Part shown: piece after piece, positions 1-13,695 of the stretch
Position numbering within the stretch: position 1 is the first letter of the stretch
How the letters are laid out: every line of letters begins with the position of its first letter
DNA from: Gymnogyps californianus
Lineage: Eukaryota; Chordata; Aves; Accipitriformes; Cathartidae
Reading direction: 5' to 3'
Assembly (NCBI RefSeq): GCF_018139145.2
Contig: NC_059475.1
Location: 20,216,937-20,280,936, forward strand
Length of the DNA: 64,000 nt
Made by a program: the position numbers and the translations under genes
The notes under the pieces: model-generated
The model's database searches: none
What the model saw: only the letters and a program-made list of their open reading frames with translations
What the model was told of the DNA's origin: nothing

Positions 1-3000
1 ATTACAAAAAGCAATCCCTGGAGCTACAATCGAAGCACATTTTCAAGTGTCACACAATGAGTCCTAGACAGAGCATATATGAAACTTCAAATAAGGCTCT
101 TATGCCTGGGTTAACACACCTACACCTTATATAATAAAGAAAAATAATCACAATCCCTAATATATAAAGGATACAACCCAAGCACGCAAATTTAAGATTA
201 TACAAGTATTCAGTGAAGACAACAAACTTACTATCTGAACTATAAGTCAAAGCATTACTTCAGATTCAAAGTTGGTGCTAGACCATGTTTTGTTTTTGTC
301 ATTGCCACTACTTGAGATTTCAAAAAAATTCACGTGTGCACTCAAACTCTGTCTTCAGGAATTCGTCAAATATTTTTGAACAGATTAACAAAAATTTGAG
401 AAGTGGGTCAAGCTTTTCACCTGCCAGCTCTACCAGTGTCCCTTTTAATCAACATCAATAACTATTAGACACAGTAGCAACTGTAAATTAATGACCTAAT
501 CATGTTAAATTCCTGACATTTATGATAATAACATGATCTTGATGGACTCATTTAGCATTAATAGTGCCATTGATCACTAATTCAGCTAAAAAATTTCCCT
601 TTGCAACTCAATATTAAACATACCAATTGATAATTATAATCTTGAAATATTACTGACTTTTCCTACACTAAATATTACAATTGAACTGTAAGAAAATGGG
701 ACTTTCTGGCATGTAAAAAGGGAATAGCATGAAAATTTTGTTTTACCTCAGCCTTAAAATACCATGCAAAATGAGACCAAAAAAAAAAGCTGAACTGAAA
801 TGGGAGAAAAATGTGTGTCTTCAATGAATCCAGAAAATGAGGAAGCCCTTAGAAGGCTCTGAATAAGATTTCCACCTGGCTTCAACTCTTGTGGTCTTCA
901 CTTCCATTAATAATTTAATTATCGTATGTGGTGCACAGAGACCACTGTGTGCCTTCCAGGTTCCTACACGAGCTGCCAGAAGGAAGACTGAAATCTGTAC
1001 CCATACATGGAAATTATACTCTCTGTGATCTCTTTGCTATCTAACTCCCTCTAGTGTTGCAAAGCCAAGTACCCCACCAAACCAGCCCCTTTGTAAATCA
1101 CATCACTAATTCCTTAGTTCCCTTCTTCACATTTTATTCATATACTGTGGATAAGTTATGCCTCCTTTTCCACATCTTTTCTCTGCTTAAATTATACATT
1201 GTCTTGGGGAAGGGACTGGCCCATCTACATGTGGCTGTTCAGACCTGCTAAGCACTCTTGCAATTCAAATGACAAGAACTTAAAAGCCATCAGAAAAAAT
1301 GAATGAATGACAAGTCTGACGCACAGTTTATGAGCTGTACATGGCTAACGGAGCACATTGCTGGGGCTCACAAGTGCTCCCAGAAGGGGTAATTTATGAA
1401 TTAAATTCAAAACATTAATAACTCCAGAGCAAGCACAGCACAATCATGGCCTATGCAGTGCCCAAACAGTTCTTCTGGCAGGAGAAGGCTCCTCCAGGTT
1501 GGCTACTCCAGCTGATTCCTGCATCTCATGTCTTAGGTTGAAAATGATAAGTGACTTACTCTTAAGGGAAGGTCGCATACTGTTAAACTTAACATATAAA
1601 ATCCATTCCATGCCAAGAGAAACTGCTTACTACAAGAGCAGCTGAGGGCACACAGCATCCTGCAGGTAGATCTAGATCTTGCTGCACTCTCTGCGCTAGC
1701 TGTGTCTGACTGAGGCAGAAGATCAGTCTTTCTGCAGCTCTGCCTACCACCACTTCCATAACATTGGAACGTTCCAGAGAAGAGGGGTGAAAAGGTTAGA
1801 TTTTGACACACCAGATCAAAGGCTCTGATAATTGAAAGCAGAAAATTAAATTCATTTGGTACAACTTCATGCAGCTGGTGAATGAAATTTTCTTTCAAAC
1901 ACAATCTGGACAGTAAGTCTTAAAAATAAATTCTGCCGCTTTGTGTGCTGGTACAAGAGGAAGGGCCTGTTCTTTTTCCAAAGCCTCTCTCAATCCTCCT
2001 TTTTATTGCTAACGCCAAAAGGCAGGTTCAGAATCTCCAGTTAACAGATGCGGAAAAAAAGAAGAAATAATTTTTACTAAGCAGACATCAGTTACGCAAA
2101 GGAGCAAATGAGATCCTTCTGATGGAGATTTTTCTGTAACCAGGTCCAACATCTCAGAGCTCAGAACTACAGAAAATCCCCAACCACACCACTGGCACGT
2201 TAAGGGCAAGATTTTGTGATACAAGCAAACAATTTTTAAGAGACCTACAGAACTGGAGCAGTACAAGATACTTTTGCAGATTACATCCTGCTACAGCCAT
2301 TGTGCATGAAGTGTTCTAAGTATATTACAAGGAAATATTTGTCCCTGCTGAGGACCTTTTACCTAGTGTGGCTTTGAGTTTCCCCTACGCACCTTAGTAG
2401 AGCCTGAAAAATACAAATCAGCTTCTCCCAAGCTTATTTGGGTGTTGAGTATTTCAAGCTCTAGGTACTTCAAAACTTTAAATACAGTAAAACAAGTTGA
2501 GTGCTGTCATCTCACTTAACTTTGCTGACTGCAGAAAAATATCCTAGAAACCCGTTTCCTCACTCAGCTAATTCATCTTCCCCGCTTGGCCATACAACAG
2601 AACAGTGTGCCAGTGACAGGCACTGATGTACTGGCTTTTAATGTTGATTTCACATATCTTGTTGGGGTGAAGCCATGACAGAGGCATTTGTTATTCCTTC
2701 TCCTCCAAGCTTGTATCGAAACACAAACAAACAAGGTCTTCACTGTAAGGCCAGTAAAAAGCAGTTAGTTTATTTCCTTAAAGCAACATGAAGCATCTTT
2801 ACTTAATTCTTATTTTTAGAATGCAAACCTAGTTTTAAATTTAAGAGGATTTTTTTAAAGGAATTATGTTACAGCCTAATTCTTCCATATTCTACTTAGG
2901 ACATTCAAATAACCTTTCAAATACTCCAGAGAACAATGCCCACTCCAAATTTCAGTGTTAGAAGGTTCTTTTTAAAGTTGCACATATAATACAGCTTTGA

Positions 3001-3435
3001 CTTCTGAGGTTAACTCAAGCTTTATAAATATAGCACAGTGTCAAGTACTGCTTTTAGTAAGTACCAAAGAGTGAATGCTCCTATTTGCATTTTCCCCAAA
3101 TGTCAATACTTCACTTGAAAAATACAGAGTTGAAAAATCAGGACAGTTTGTTTCTCTTTCCTGCTCTACAGCTACAAACAAGGTGGAAAAGTCAGAAATC
3201 TACTTGTTCTAGAAGCCTAAATATCATAGGACCTGTCTTTTCTTTAAATTAGTGCCTAGCTGCATCTTTTAGTGTCAAAATATGTTTTGTAAGTCAAGCT
3301 CCCAGTGACCAGAAACAACCACCTAGTAATGGCTCTGTTTAAAAATTTAGTTAGTGTTTTATGCACATTATGATACATCAATCTTCGTCCCAGCCCCCTT
3401 TTCTTAACCTGCATTCAAAATACAAAAGGCGCGGT

Positions 3436-3448
3436 GGGGGGGGGGGGG
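3436..3448 (+). repeat. Poly-G run (13 G)
   Basis: Thirteen uninterrupted G residues follow GCGGT and are followed by AAGGG. It is a simple homopolymer with no associated gene, and one of several long G-runs in the window that all lie on the plus strand. Confidence 0.9.
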
Positions 3449-4537
3449 AAGGGAAAATAAGTTAAAGTGAAACTAAAATTAAAGTACTGTATGGGTGTCA
3501 TTTCAGTCTCTATTCAGGTGTATTCAAATCACCAGTAATCAATTCGGCTATAGCAACTGATGACAAAGCTAACTGAAAAAAGCATACAACACAAGATTTA
3601 AAGGGGTTGTTGAAGTTTTCTATTTGCCAACACAGATCACAGTCACCATTAGGGATCTGTGTCTGTGGCTTGAATTGTTATCCTTAGCTCCAGACTAAAG
3701 CCATATGTTTCACATTAAAATGAAAGACAACCAAGGATCCTTGAAGGATCGGACACAGTTATCTTTTTAAAATCATGCACTCATCCCATGGTTGCATAAC
3801 CAGGCACAAATGGACCTCTGCTTCCCTGCAATTTCCCTGCTGCTGCTAACATCTGACAGCATTCCCAAGCTGGACACCAAAAGATGAGGAAACAAATGCA
3901 ACATCTCAAAATAATGGGGAGCAAGTGTCATCTCCAAGTCTCCGAGACTGGCAATACAGAGGACTAAGATAGGTGAACTGGCTCCCACCCTGCAAGCAGT
4001 TTGGCTTTGTCAGACACTAGTGATTTGGCAACCTCTGTTTGTTACCACAGACCTCCACTGGTTCGGGATTGTTGTTGACCTATTGAGAAATACTTAATGA
4101 GCACCACATGTTCCCCAAGTGTTCTGGGATGTAACCTAGCACAACAGAAAAATGAGAGAGCTACACAGACAGCTTAATAAATGGCAATACAAGCATTTTG
4201 GCCTTTACGTGTGTTTTGCAGTAAAACATGCAGTGACCCATGCTCTCTGCCAGCTTTGGAGAGCCTCTGCCATGAATGTAACTGATAGCATTGCCAACAG
4301 TAAATCTATCACGCCAGCTGGGATGAAACACTCCCATCTTTACAGCTGGAGCCCTGATCTGCAGCTGGATTAAGATATACAAATCTCTCTCTGGTGTTGC
4401 AGGCCACGTGCAGAATCTCTGAGCATACTATGAACATATTATGCAGCCGCATCTAAAGACTTATCATCAACATGAAGATAGGTAGCATAAGAGGAATGCT
4501 ATCAGAGGGCTCCATTTTCAAAATGTATTTAGAGACT

Positions 4538-4568
<31 letters not shown>

Positions 4569-5087
4569 CACCCAGACACTGATTTAAGAGTTTTCAAATC
4601 AGGCCTTAAAAAATTTTTACAAAGAGAGCAAGCATCCTACACCTTAGTTCACAGAGCAAGTTAGCAGCAAAGCTCAAAGCCTCCTCGGCCCCGCAAACCA
4701 CCATTCTCACTGCTACAGCTGCAGTTATGCAAAAGATACACACAGCCATATGTATTTACAGCATTACAGAATAAACCAACATAAACATCAATGCTAGGTT
4801 ATATTGTGGGAAGTGTCATCCAGATGGCAGGCAGATCTCGAATTATTGCTGTAGGCAGCCAAGAAAAAGACCCTGGATGGAGGGATGCTGCACTGGCAGG
4901 CAGATGAACTAGAAAAGCAGCTCTCAATCAGCAAGACCAGCCTCTTCAGCAAGGTGCAGATGTAGTACATATGAGGTACTAGTGACAGCCTGCAGTATCC
5001 CAGAGTCGTACTCCTGGCACCAGGATCTGAAGTCAAGGCATCTCTGCAGAATAGTTCAAGGTAGAAGGAAGTGGATTCCACCAAGGT

Positions 5088-5150
5088 GAGGGGGGGAAAA
5101 AAGGAAAAAAAAAAAAAAAAAAAAAAAGAAACAAAAAGAAGGGGGGGGAA
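5088..5150 (+). repeat. Polypurine tract with A23 core
   Basis: This 63-nt stretch is all purine except one C at 5132. It has a G-rich start, an uninterrupted run of 23 A at 5105-5127 and a run of 8 G at the end. Mirror-like purine tracts of this kind can form triplex DNA, and length polymorphism is likely. No retroposon body was recognised next to the A-run, so I call it simple sequence rather than a SINE or LINE tail. Confidence 0.85.
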
Positions 5151-8100
5151 TCACCTTTTTTCACCAGAAAGGCTACAGTAAACATGGAAACCATTGGGCA
5201 GAAGGATCCGAACTGCTCTCCTCTATGCAAGAGTGAGCTCCCAGAGAAAGTGATACCTTTGCACGTGCACCAGAGCAACCTGCTTATCTATATCTCAGGA
5301 ACAGCAATACCTACAAGCAACCTGACATTATGCAGAAACCAGCTGATACTTTATTGAAATACCACGTCACTCTTAAGATACAAATATCCACTCAACATCA
5401 ACAGATCTGACTGAGCTGGCTCAACATTCCCATAGCCTCTTTCCCTCCCTCCACTGACCTACATTTACTGCCCCTTGCAATCAGACAGACATTTTTCCAC
5501 CCTGGTTCCTTACCATACTGTAGAACAGTCACTTGCAGTCACAGTTAAGGGTAACACAGCTCCCAAGACCTAGCTGAGACAGCACAAGTCTAAGTGGCAC
5601 AGAGTCCTTTCAGTGCCAGGATTTAATCCCACCTTGCACAACAATTTAGGAACAAGTACAGTGGTCCCACCACAGGCCCCTTCCAGGGCCTAGTGCAAAG
5701 CTCAGTGGAGGCAGGGGTCAATGGAAAGTTCCAGTTGGTTCAGGCACTTTCATCTTTTTTTTCAAAGCCGTCACCATTTCTCAAAAAGTCCCAGCGTTGG
5801 ATACTAGAGATAAGACCTGTTATGCAATAATGGAATTGGAGAAAGGAATACACTGCATTATCTCAGAGAAAGAGAGAGACTGAGAACTTCAGAAGTAAAA
5901 TAGGCTACAGGATCACTAAATTGAGCCTCTAAAGGTCCCTCCTTTAATCATCTAGTGCATACTCTAGACAAGGAATGCATTACTTTTTACTGTTAGCTGG
6001 CTGAGGGTAATTTCATTTTCTATAAGCACCACCCATAAGACACGATGGAGCAAATGTCAGGAACAAAATAAGTAATGTATGGTACAAATTTCAGAGACAA
6101 TTATTTCCCAGCAATCATTTCATCATTTGCAAGGTTTTATTGCATTGGGTTAATAGTAATATTTTTTTATTACATAAACAGAGCCCTGCAAAATGCAAAA
6201 AGAAAAAATAATCACCAGGAAAAAGTAACAACCTAACTGGTTCTCAAAACAAAACTTAATTGGCATATTAGCTTTCTCAAGGAGATTTATCCACACACTG
6301 CTTCCATTTGACACTGAAGTCCTTAGCATTTCCACTTAAAAGTAAAAATTCACACTGCAGACTACATCTCACCACACTGGAGATCCTTTACCCTATTTAC
6401 TAAATTAGTAAGTTTGCTAAAATTTCCTCCATGATCCTAAGGGACAACATCCTCATACTCATTTACCAAAGGACGAAAAAAATAATTTGGCAATAAGAAA
6501 CACTGGAGACAGCTTCTAACATGAGATGCAGCTTCCATAAAGCAACAGACCAGTTCCCAGCTATCACACCAAACCTCATTACACTCACTGCTTGGCATGC
6601 AATATTTCTTGTATATTCATTCTGGCAATCTCTTCCAAAGCTTACTGGAGCTAATGGGCTTCAAAATCAGGTTTTAAAATGGAGTTGGGTCCTAAAATGA
6701 GCAGCCCAAATGCAAGTTATTCAAACCAAACACATTGTGGGAAAGAAATCCATCAACTTTTTGTTCTGCCTGCACCTTAAGAGCTCTTTCCCTCTGCCAC
6801 TGAGCTATCATTGCAACAGGACTGATTTCAGCTCTGAACCATGAAGGAACATTTCTGAACAATCTCAGTGTGCATGTTAGATTTCAAGGATAAATTAGTG
6901 CACTTTTTTTTGCACTACCTCTACCATCCATCTCCACTGTAAGTTATTCACTTAGCAGGCAAGAAACAGAAATACAAACACTAAGGTGAATCCCTCCCCC
7001 CAAAATACACATCTGTTTACAATCATGTTTCCATTGGCAGGAGAAAGTGAGGTTGTAATTGTGTGCAAGCTGTATGATGCTATAAATCAGTGTAAGTATA
7101 TTTTAACATTCAAGTAACCTCTCTTTTATACAAACTTTGTTTGAAGAAGGGATTTTCTCAAAGAATGAGAGCAGAATCCCCTCTTTGTAACAGGACGGAT
7201 GCCGATTACAAAATCCACAAGACCTCTGTGTCTAAAACAATTATTGTGAGAACATCATACACCTGCACTATTGAGGGTCAGACTTAAAACTGGGACTCAT
7301 TTGCATTTACACAGTTACAGTCAGCATGCAAGTCTCGCAGCTGCAATAAATATACCTACAGAAATATGGACAGAAGGCAGAGACTCCAGACCTTGTTCAA
7401 GTCCTGAATGCTGAACAACAGGCTCTAAGGATTTGCAAATTTATTGAGGAGATTAAAGGCACACAGACACCTAAAGGGATTTTCAAAAGCACCTAAGCAA
7501 GTTAAAAGCCTTTGAAAATTTTACTAAGCATCTGTTTGCATCTTTAGAAACTTAAATACATTTGAAATCCAACCCCAAGAGCATATTAAAGGCAAATTCA
7601 ATCTGGGAAACTTAACAAGCACACTAGACCTCATATTCTCCAAAAATTGTGTTTATTCACACTTGTCTTAGTTGAGGAAAGCTTTTTAGATGTCTCTCTT
7701 CTAGACTGCCTGGCATAAGAAAACAGGAAAAACTGTGCATGTGAATGAGTGATGAATCTAAGAACAAGGAAAGACAGGTCGGTCTAGGGGACACTATGCT
7801 TAGCAGGGGTTTCAGAAGAAATGCAGTCATGCAACAGGACCTGGACAGTCATTTTCCCACTCTGAGCCACAGCCTTCCCCAACATTTTTCAGCCTAGTGA
7901 GTTTACAAGCTTTTTGAGTCAGAGAATCTCTCTTACTATATACCTGTACAGGGGCTAGTCCATAGCCATTGTGACCTCTATCAGTGCCTGTAAGCACTGC
8001 TGTAACTCAGATACATACAACCCGATTTCTAGACGATGGCCCTCAAACCTCCCCCGCTCTACACCCATTTTCTGATGTGAATCTGGTTAACCACATAACA

Positions 8101-8192
8101 TTTAGAACAATCTGAGCCTACCACTGGCTACAGTTTTTCCATGTATGTCTGCATATAACACCACTGTTCAAATTAAAGGGTCCTTAAATACC

Positions 8193-8216
8193 TAAAACAT
8201 GTTTAAACATGTTTTA
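8193..8216. repeat. Perfect 24-bp palindrome
   Basis: The 12-base half TAAAACATGTTT is followed at once by its exact reverse complement, with no spacer. It lies just upstream of a TA-rich block and a T12 run. It could extrude as a small cruciform, but it is not part of any gene or element I recognise. Confidence 0.85.
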
Positions 8217-11200
8217 ATGTGCCTTGTGCCTTCCTTTATATACATATATATACTTTTTTTTTTTAATATACATAGACACAGAAGAATGCAAGCAGCAGGC
8301 TCTTGGGTATGTAATCGGCATTTTATAAAGGTCACCTTTTCATGCAGAAAGGAAGACTGCTGAAGGTTAATTAAATTAAATTCCACATTTATCCAAACTA
8401 TCCAAAGCAAGGACTTTAATAACATCCTTAAATAACAGCTAGCATTTTTAAAAGAACTTTGAGGACATGATGATCAGATAAGTCTTGGAGCAAGACAGAA
8501 AAAAATTTGCTGCATTGTATATGTTTTATTTCTCAATTCTCTTAGAGATGTTTGCTGTTGTGGTTTTGGTTTTAATTGGAAAAAAAAAAAAATATTGGGA
8601 GTAGTTTACTGCTTCTGAGCTTCTGCTGTTACCATTCCAAAACTTGTGCGTAACAATAACTGTTCACAATTTAGCCTATACAGGCCTTCGGATGGCAGTG
8701 ACAGCCTTTCAGTCAGGACCTTTGTGCTGATGTGTGTTAGCACAAAACCCAGCAGAAGAAATCCTGTAGTAATAAAACAGCCAAAATCCTGTCAAAGGCC
8801 AAAGTAATATCAATCATTACATTTCTGGGTGCTTGCCGCAAGCATGCAACAAAATACAAACAGAGTGAAGCATGCGAGAGCTTATCACTCTCGTGAATAA
8901 CACATGCATCCCAACTGCATTAGGATACTCTATCCCGTACATGCCTATTTAGGCCTCAGGGTTGTCACACACTCTGGACAGGGTGCTCTTATTCCTGTGA
9001 ACTCACATGAAGAAGAGAAGAAAGAATGGTTGGGAAAGAAGCCTTGAGGTAGCATCTGCTTCCACCAGGCAGGTGGAGCAGGAGGATCAGCTCTCATGGT
9101 AGTAAGGACACATGGTTACACAGTTCCCAGCTGAAAAGGTTAGAAGATACTGCCACTTCCCCCATGTCCTATAAATCATGTGCTACAAGTTAACAGTAGA
9201 CAGCTATAATTTTTAGTTAAGCTTTGTTACACAGCACTAATTCTCACGCATTTGCTATCACCAGATCTGCAAAATGACACAAGGAGACAGTGACCTGCAC
9301 TGACAGCAGGACAAGAAGAAAATCTACAAACACGGCTTTTCAACCTTGCAATTTAAACACGTTGTTCACAGAAACAGAATGAAAGGAAAGAAACAGCCCT
9401 GTGCAAAGGACAACTAGCACAGCAGAGAACTCATCGTTCTTCAGGAAATAATGTTTTAAAGTTCCTTGCTCTGGACAAACCTGACAGATAACCTACAAAT
9501 AGAAGAGTGTGCAATAAGCAGCCACCTGCTTCAGGGTATCCTCTCCAACTCACAATGCTGGGTCAACCTGTAGACAAGCAATGGTCGAGATGGCTAGTGA
9601 GCCAGGAGAACAATGTTCCCCTCTTCAGATTTTCTTATGAATAGCATACACCAGGGTCTGGTTTCATAACAAACTTCAGAGGAGTCACGGGGAACAGCCA
9701 CAGCCTTTTACCACCTAGAGAAACCCTAGTAACAAATTGTGTTCTCAGATACCCAGCTGTTGCTATCTAATAAACACACACAAAAGGCCCATCAGGGTCT
9801 ATGCTCTGTACATAGGGCTCAGAGCATTTAAATTGTTACAGCAGCACTGTTAAAAATAGACTACTTATAAATAACGATTCCCTACCACAGATTTCATTAG
9901 CAGCAGACATACTAGTAGAATCAGATATCTACTGTCCAGACCAATTAAAGCAATTAAAAACTCTGTTTCTGCAAAGAGGAACTACATAATCTCTTGGAGG
10001 CATACCACCCTCTATGCATAGATCCAGTGTAGGCCAGATCCTATTTTATGAATTATTGGGGGATTACTGATTTCATTGGGAATCTGCCAATTTACACCAA
10101 AATGACAGCAGGGGAAGTCTCTCATTTCCCGTGTTGCTGCAAACTCTTCCATCCTCCCACTAGCTCTACACATTTAATTAGATCCCTCAGCATGGTGAAG
10201 GAATTCACTGCAATTCATTGAACTATATGTAGCCAAGACATCAACATCTGCTCCTGTTCTCAACAGGAGACAACAGTCACTTCCAAAATTTGTTCCCTAG
10301 GACCTGCCGTCCCTCAAATGCTGCAATGCTCTTTTCAATCTGGTGTGATCTACCAGGGAGTTTTTTGACATATGACGGATTCCATGCAAATGCATGGGGG
10401 GGGGGCCTGCAGGGGGGAGATCAGAAATAATCTGCATATCTCCCAACATACCACATGTACACATATAAATCTTCACGAATACCTTGTGATTGGCAAGGAG
10501 TGGAAGATGATTCAACATGCTAGTTGGTCAGATCAGGTAGAGAGAGGAACAGGACACAGAGAGGTAGTCTCTGTGCTCTGCCCATCTCAAGGTCTTCAGC
10601 TATGAGTCAGTATGGCTGACCAAACTACATAACTTCATTATCAGGCATTGACTCTTGAAAGTATAAATATTTCCCACAGTTTACAAAAGGTGAAAATATA
10701 GTGTCCTTTAACTAGAGGCTGGATTAGTTCATTAGATGGGGCTGCATTTCATATAAATTTGTAAAGGTTTATTTTTATATAATAAAAAACAAGAGTATTT
10801 GTGAAGAAATAGAAATCCTCCCCTAGTATTTTCTAATACATACACATCAGTAATAAAATACAATACACACATTCATAAGTTTACATTTGTATTACCTTTC
10901 ACATCCCTGTGCACATTTGTCAGTCTCTTTACTTGCCTGAAAAAGTTAACTTCAGACTTTTCTCCCCTGAAGAAAGAAAATCATCTTGGAGGATCCTTTT
11001 CAGAAGCTAAGGATGAGAATCCTTGTCAGTCCTACTAATTCCCCTTGCGCTTGTCTTCTTGGAAGCGCTCTCCAGAGAAGTACAGAGACAGCATAATCTC
11101 TCAAATTTTAGGCAAACAATGTTTCCACCAAAATAAGGTGGTGAAAAAACACCTGACTAATCCAAAACTATTGATGCATTTAGGTTAAATTTGCCAGTCT

Positions 11201-13640
11201 TTGTCGGCTTAGAAAAAACAGGCCCTGGGCAGCAAAGCCTCCCTCTCTGTCCCTGTTGTGCCTCATAGTTTGATTCTCAAGCATCTCCAAGACTGAGCTT
11301 GAGCTGATGCTTTTCCCACAGCCAGAACAGTCATAACGTCTAGGTCAAATCCTTCCCATATCAACACAGAGCAGGGATTTGTGCTAGAGTCTCCCACAAT
11401 TTAGGGGACTACATTAACAACCAGGCAGTTTGGAGCAAGCCTCACAATTGCTCCCAGAGAAATTGTGCTATTTGGCATAAACAACTCTATACTTGGTGGC
11501 CAGAGGAAACAGGAGAGAAAGAAGAACATGAGCGCATGGCCAGCCATCAGGATGTTCATTTGCAAGGTAAGAATCCACGTTGTAATCTTTGCCATAGATG
11601 ACCACGCTAATGCAGAGGCAGATGTCATTTATGCAGCTCTAGCCATGCTCCTATTAGAATTTAAATTGAATTTCCAGTTCCAGATCCTCACATACGAAAA
11701 AAAATTGAAGCACACTCATTTGAGCCAATAGGGCAATATAAACACTTAACACAAAATTTGTAGTTATCTGCTTGGCTAAACCAAGAGCATCTCTGTCTTC
11801 TCTGGATCTCTGGGTGTTTACACCACTTAAGCAGCTGACCCCTCATTTTCTTCTTGGGTCAAAAAAGTCTCTTAAATATGTCAGCTGGAATAAAGCCACA
11901 TTAGTCTTAGACACAGAAGAGAAAACAATATAATCTCTGATGTTTACTATTTATCTACATGACCTAAGATGTTTATAAGATACACTCCCATATGTCTGCT
12001 CCTTATTGGGAATCCTAATATTACTCCCCTGAGAGCCCTGCTTCACTAGTAGCAAATGCTTCCCAATGACTTGCGAGAAGACAATTTGATTTTAGAGGGA
12101 TTGCCAACCACTGGCATTTGGCATAAGATCAATTTGCTTGTTTGTTGTTAACTAAAACACACACAGAGAAAAAAGGGAACAAACTGCACCAAGTTGCATG
12201 TTAAATCACATCACTTAACATGCCAGTGGGTCCTCAGATACTGACAAGGAAGAAATACCAAACACTAATGCAATTACTTTAAATGTACAATTATAGGGGA
12301 AATCCCAGACACACGAACTTCAGCAGAGCTACCATTTCATCCAACGTCTGCATTTTCTTCAAATACATCTGCCCTTAATATAAAAAGCAACCTTTTCTCC
12401 TTTATCACATACTCAAGACATCAGTAAAACTCAATAGCTAGCACAGTACAAAAGACATTTAGTGTTCTCTTTAAACACACATTTAATCACTCTTCTTTCT
12501 ATACACAAATTAAATCAATTCTTGTGGTGTTTTATAGAGGGTTTTTTTGAATAGTTGTTTTTTTAAATGCAGTTATAAGAGTTACACCATTACTGGAAAA
12601 GTAAATACCTTTGTGAAGTGCAGAAAAGCTATGGAAAAAATAACGGGGGGGAGAACAGGAGGGACACACAGGGGACGGAGGGACCACAGAGAATGTTACG
12701 TGGCCAAGCATGGTTTAATCATCTGAAGAGAGAAAAATATAGAAGTAAACAACAAAACAGTTCTAAAAAAGTTCTCAAACAACAGAAAGATAGCCTTTAA
12801 GCACTAATGAGTTCAAACACTTCAAAAGACGAGTCATTGGGGGCAGACTCTCAATACACGGCCTTTAACTTTGACAGTATCTTGTTAAGCTCATAGCCTG
12901 ACATTGTGCCTGCTATAGTATGGGTTCCAAGCTCTTAACTTCCACTGCAAACTTAACTATGAAGCAGCACCTGATATTTAGCAATGTTACTTATGAAATT
13001 ATTTTTAAAAAATCTAACTGCAACAACTATAGTATGATTTCATTAATAGTCTCACCTGGTTAACATCAGAGCACAGAACAAGAGAGAAAACTAACAAAGC
13101 ATGCATCTTGTTCTCAAATTAAGGATAATCTGGAAAATACACTACACAGTTATGTAGTTCATCTTCTCAATTCCATTCATTCCAAATAGCAGATTATAAT
13201 AGCAGCCTTGATACACACCACAGTGTTCGATGCTGAGGCTTCACTGGCAAGGAAACAGATGTATGTGGTGAATGGTTGGAGAGGAAGGAAGGAAATTTTC
13301 TAGCATTGTATAGTTTAATTTATGTCTAGACTATAAGTCTTTGAAAGCATAATACTGTTCTTAAAAAGAAGGGCTATTCATATGGTGAATAATACTTGGG
13401 GGGAGGGGAGGAAAATAACCCCAAAAAAATCTCACCCGTGCAATCATATGTACTCCTCCCACCTATCTTTCTTGTACTAAAGAAAAAAAAAAATCCACTT
13501 GCTAGTACCACAAGCCACAGGTGGAAGTTTTCTCAATGTATCCAAAATACCAAGTGATCCACGACCTGAAAAAGGAATCTATCATAGCAGCTTCTACACG
13601 TCTATAGTCAAACAAGCAGGAATCTGATATTCTCAGTTCT

Positions 13641-13695
13641 ACTCATGGCTCAGCCATCGACTCACCTTGACCCTGGGAAAGTCACCTGGAACAAA
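13641..13695 (+). repeat. MIR/CORE-SINE-like fossil
   Basis: The stretch contains a block resembling the MIR core, which from memory reads along the lines of 'tgaccttgggcaagtca'. Here it reads CACCTTGACCCTGGGAAAGTCACC, split at 13,662-13,685. The match is partial and from memory. It fits an ancient amniote SINE relic with no coding role. Confidence 0.45.
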
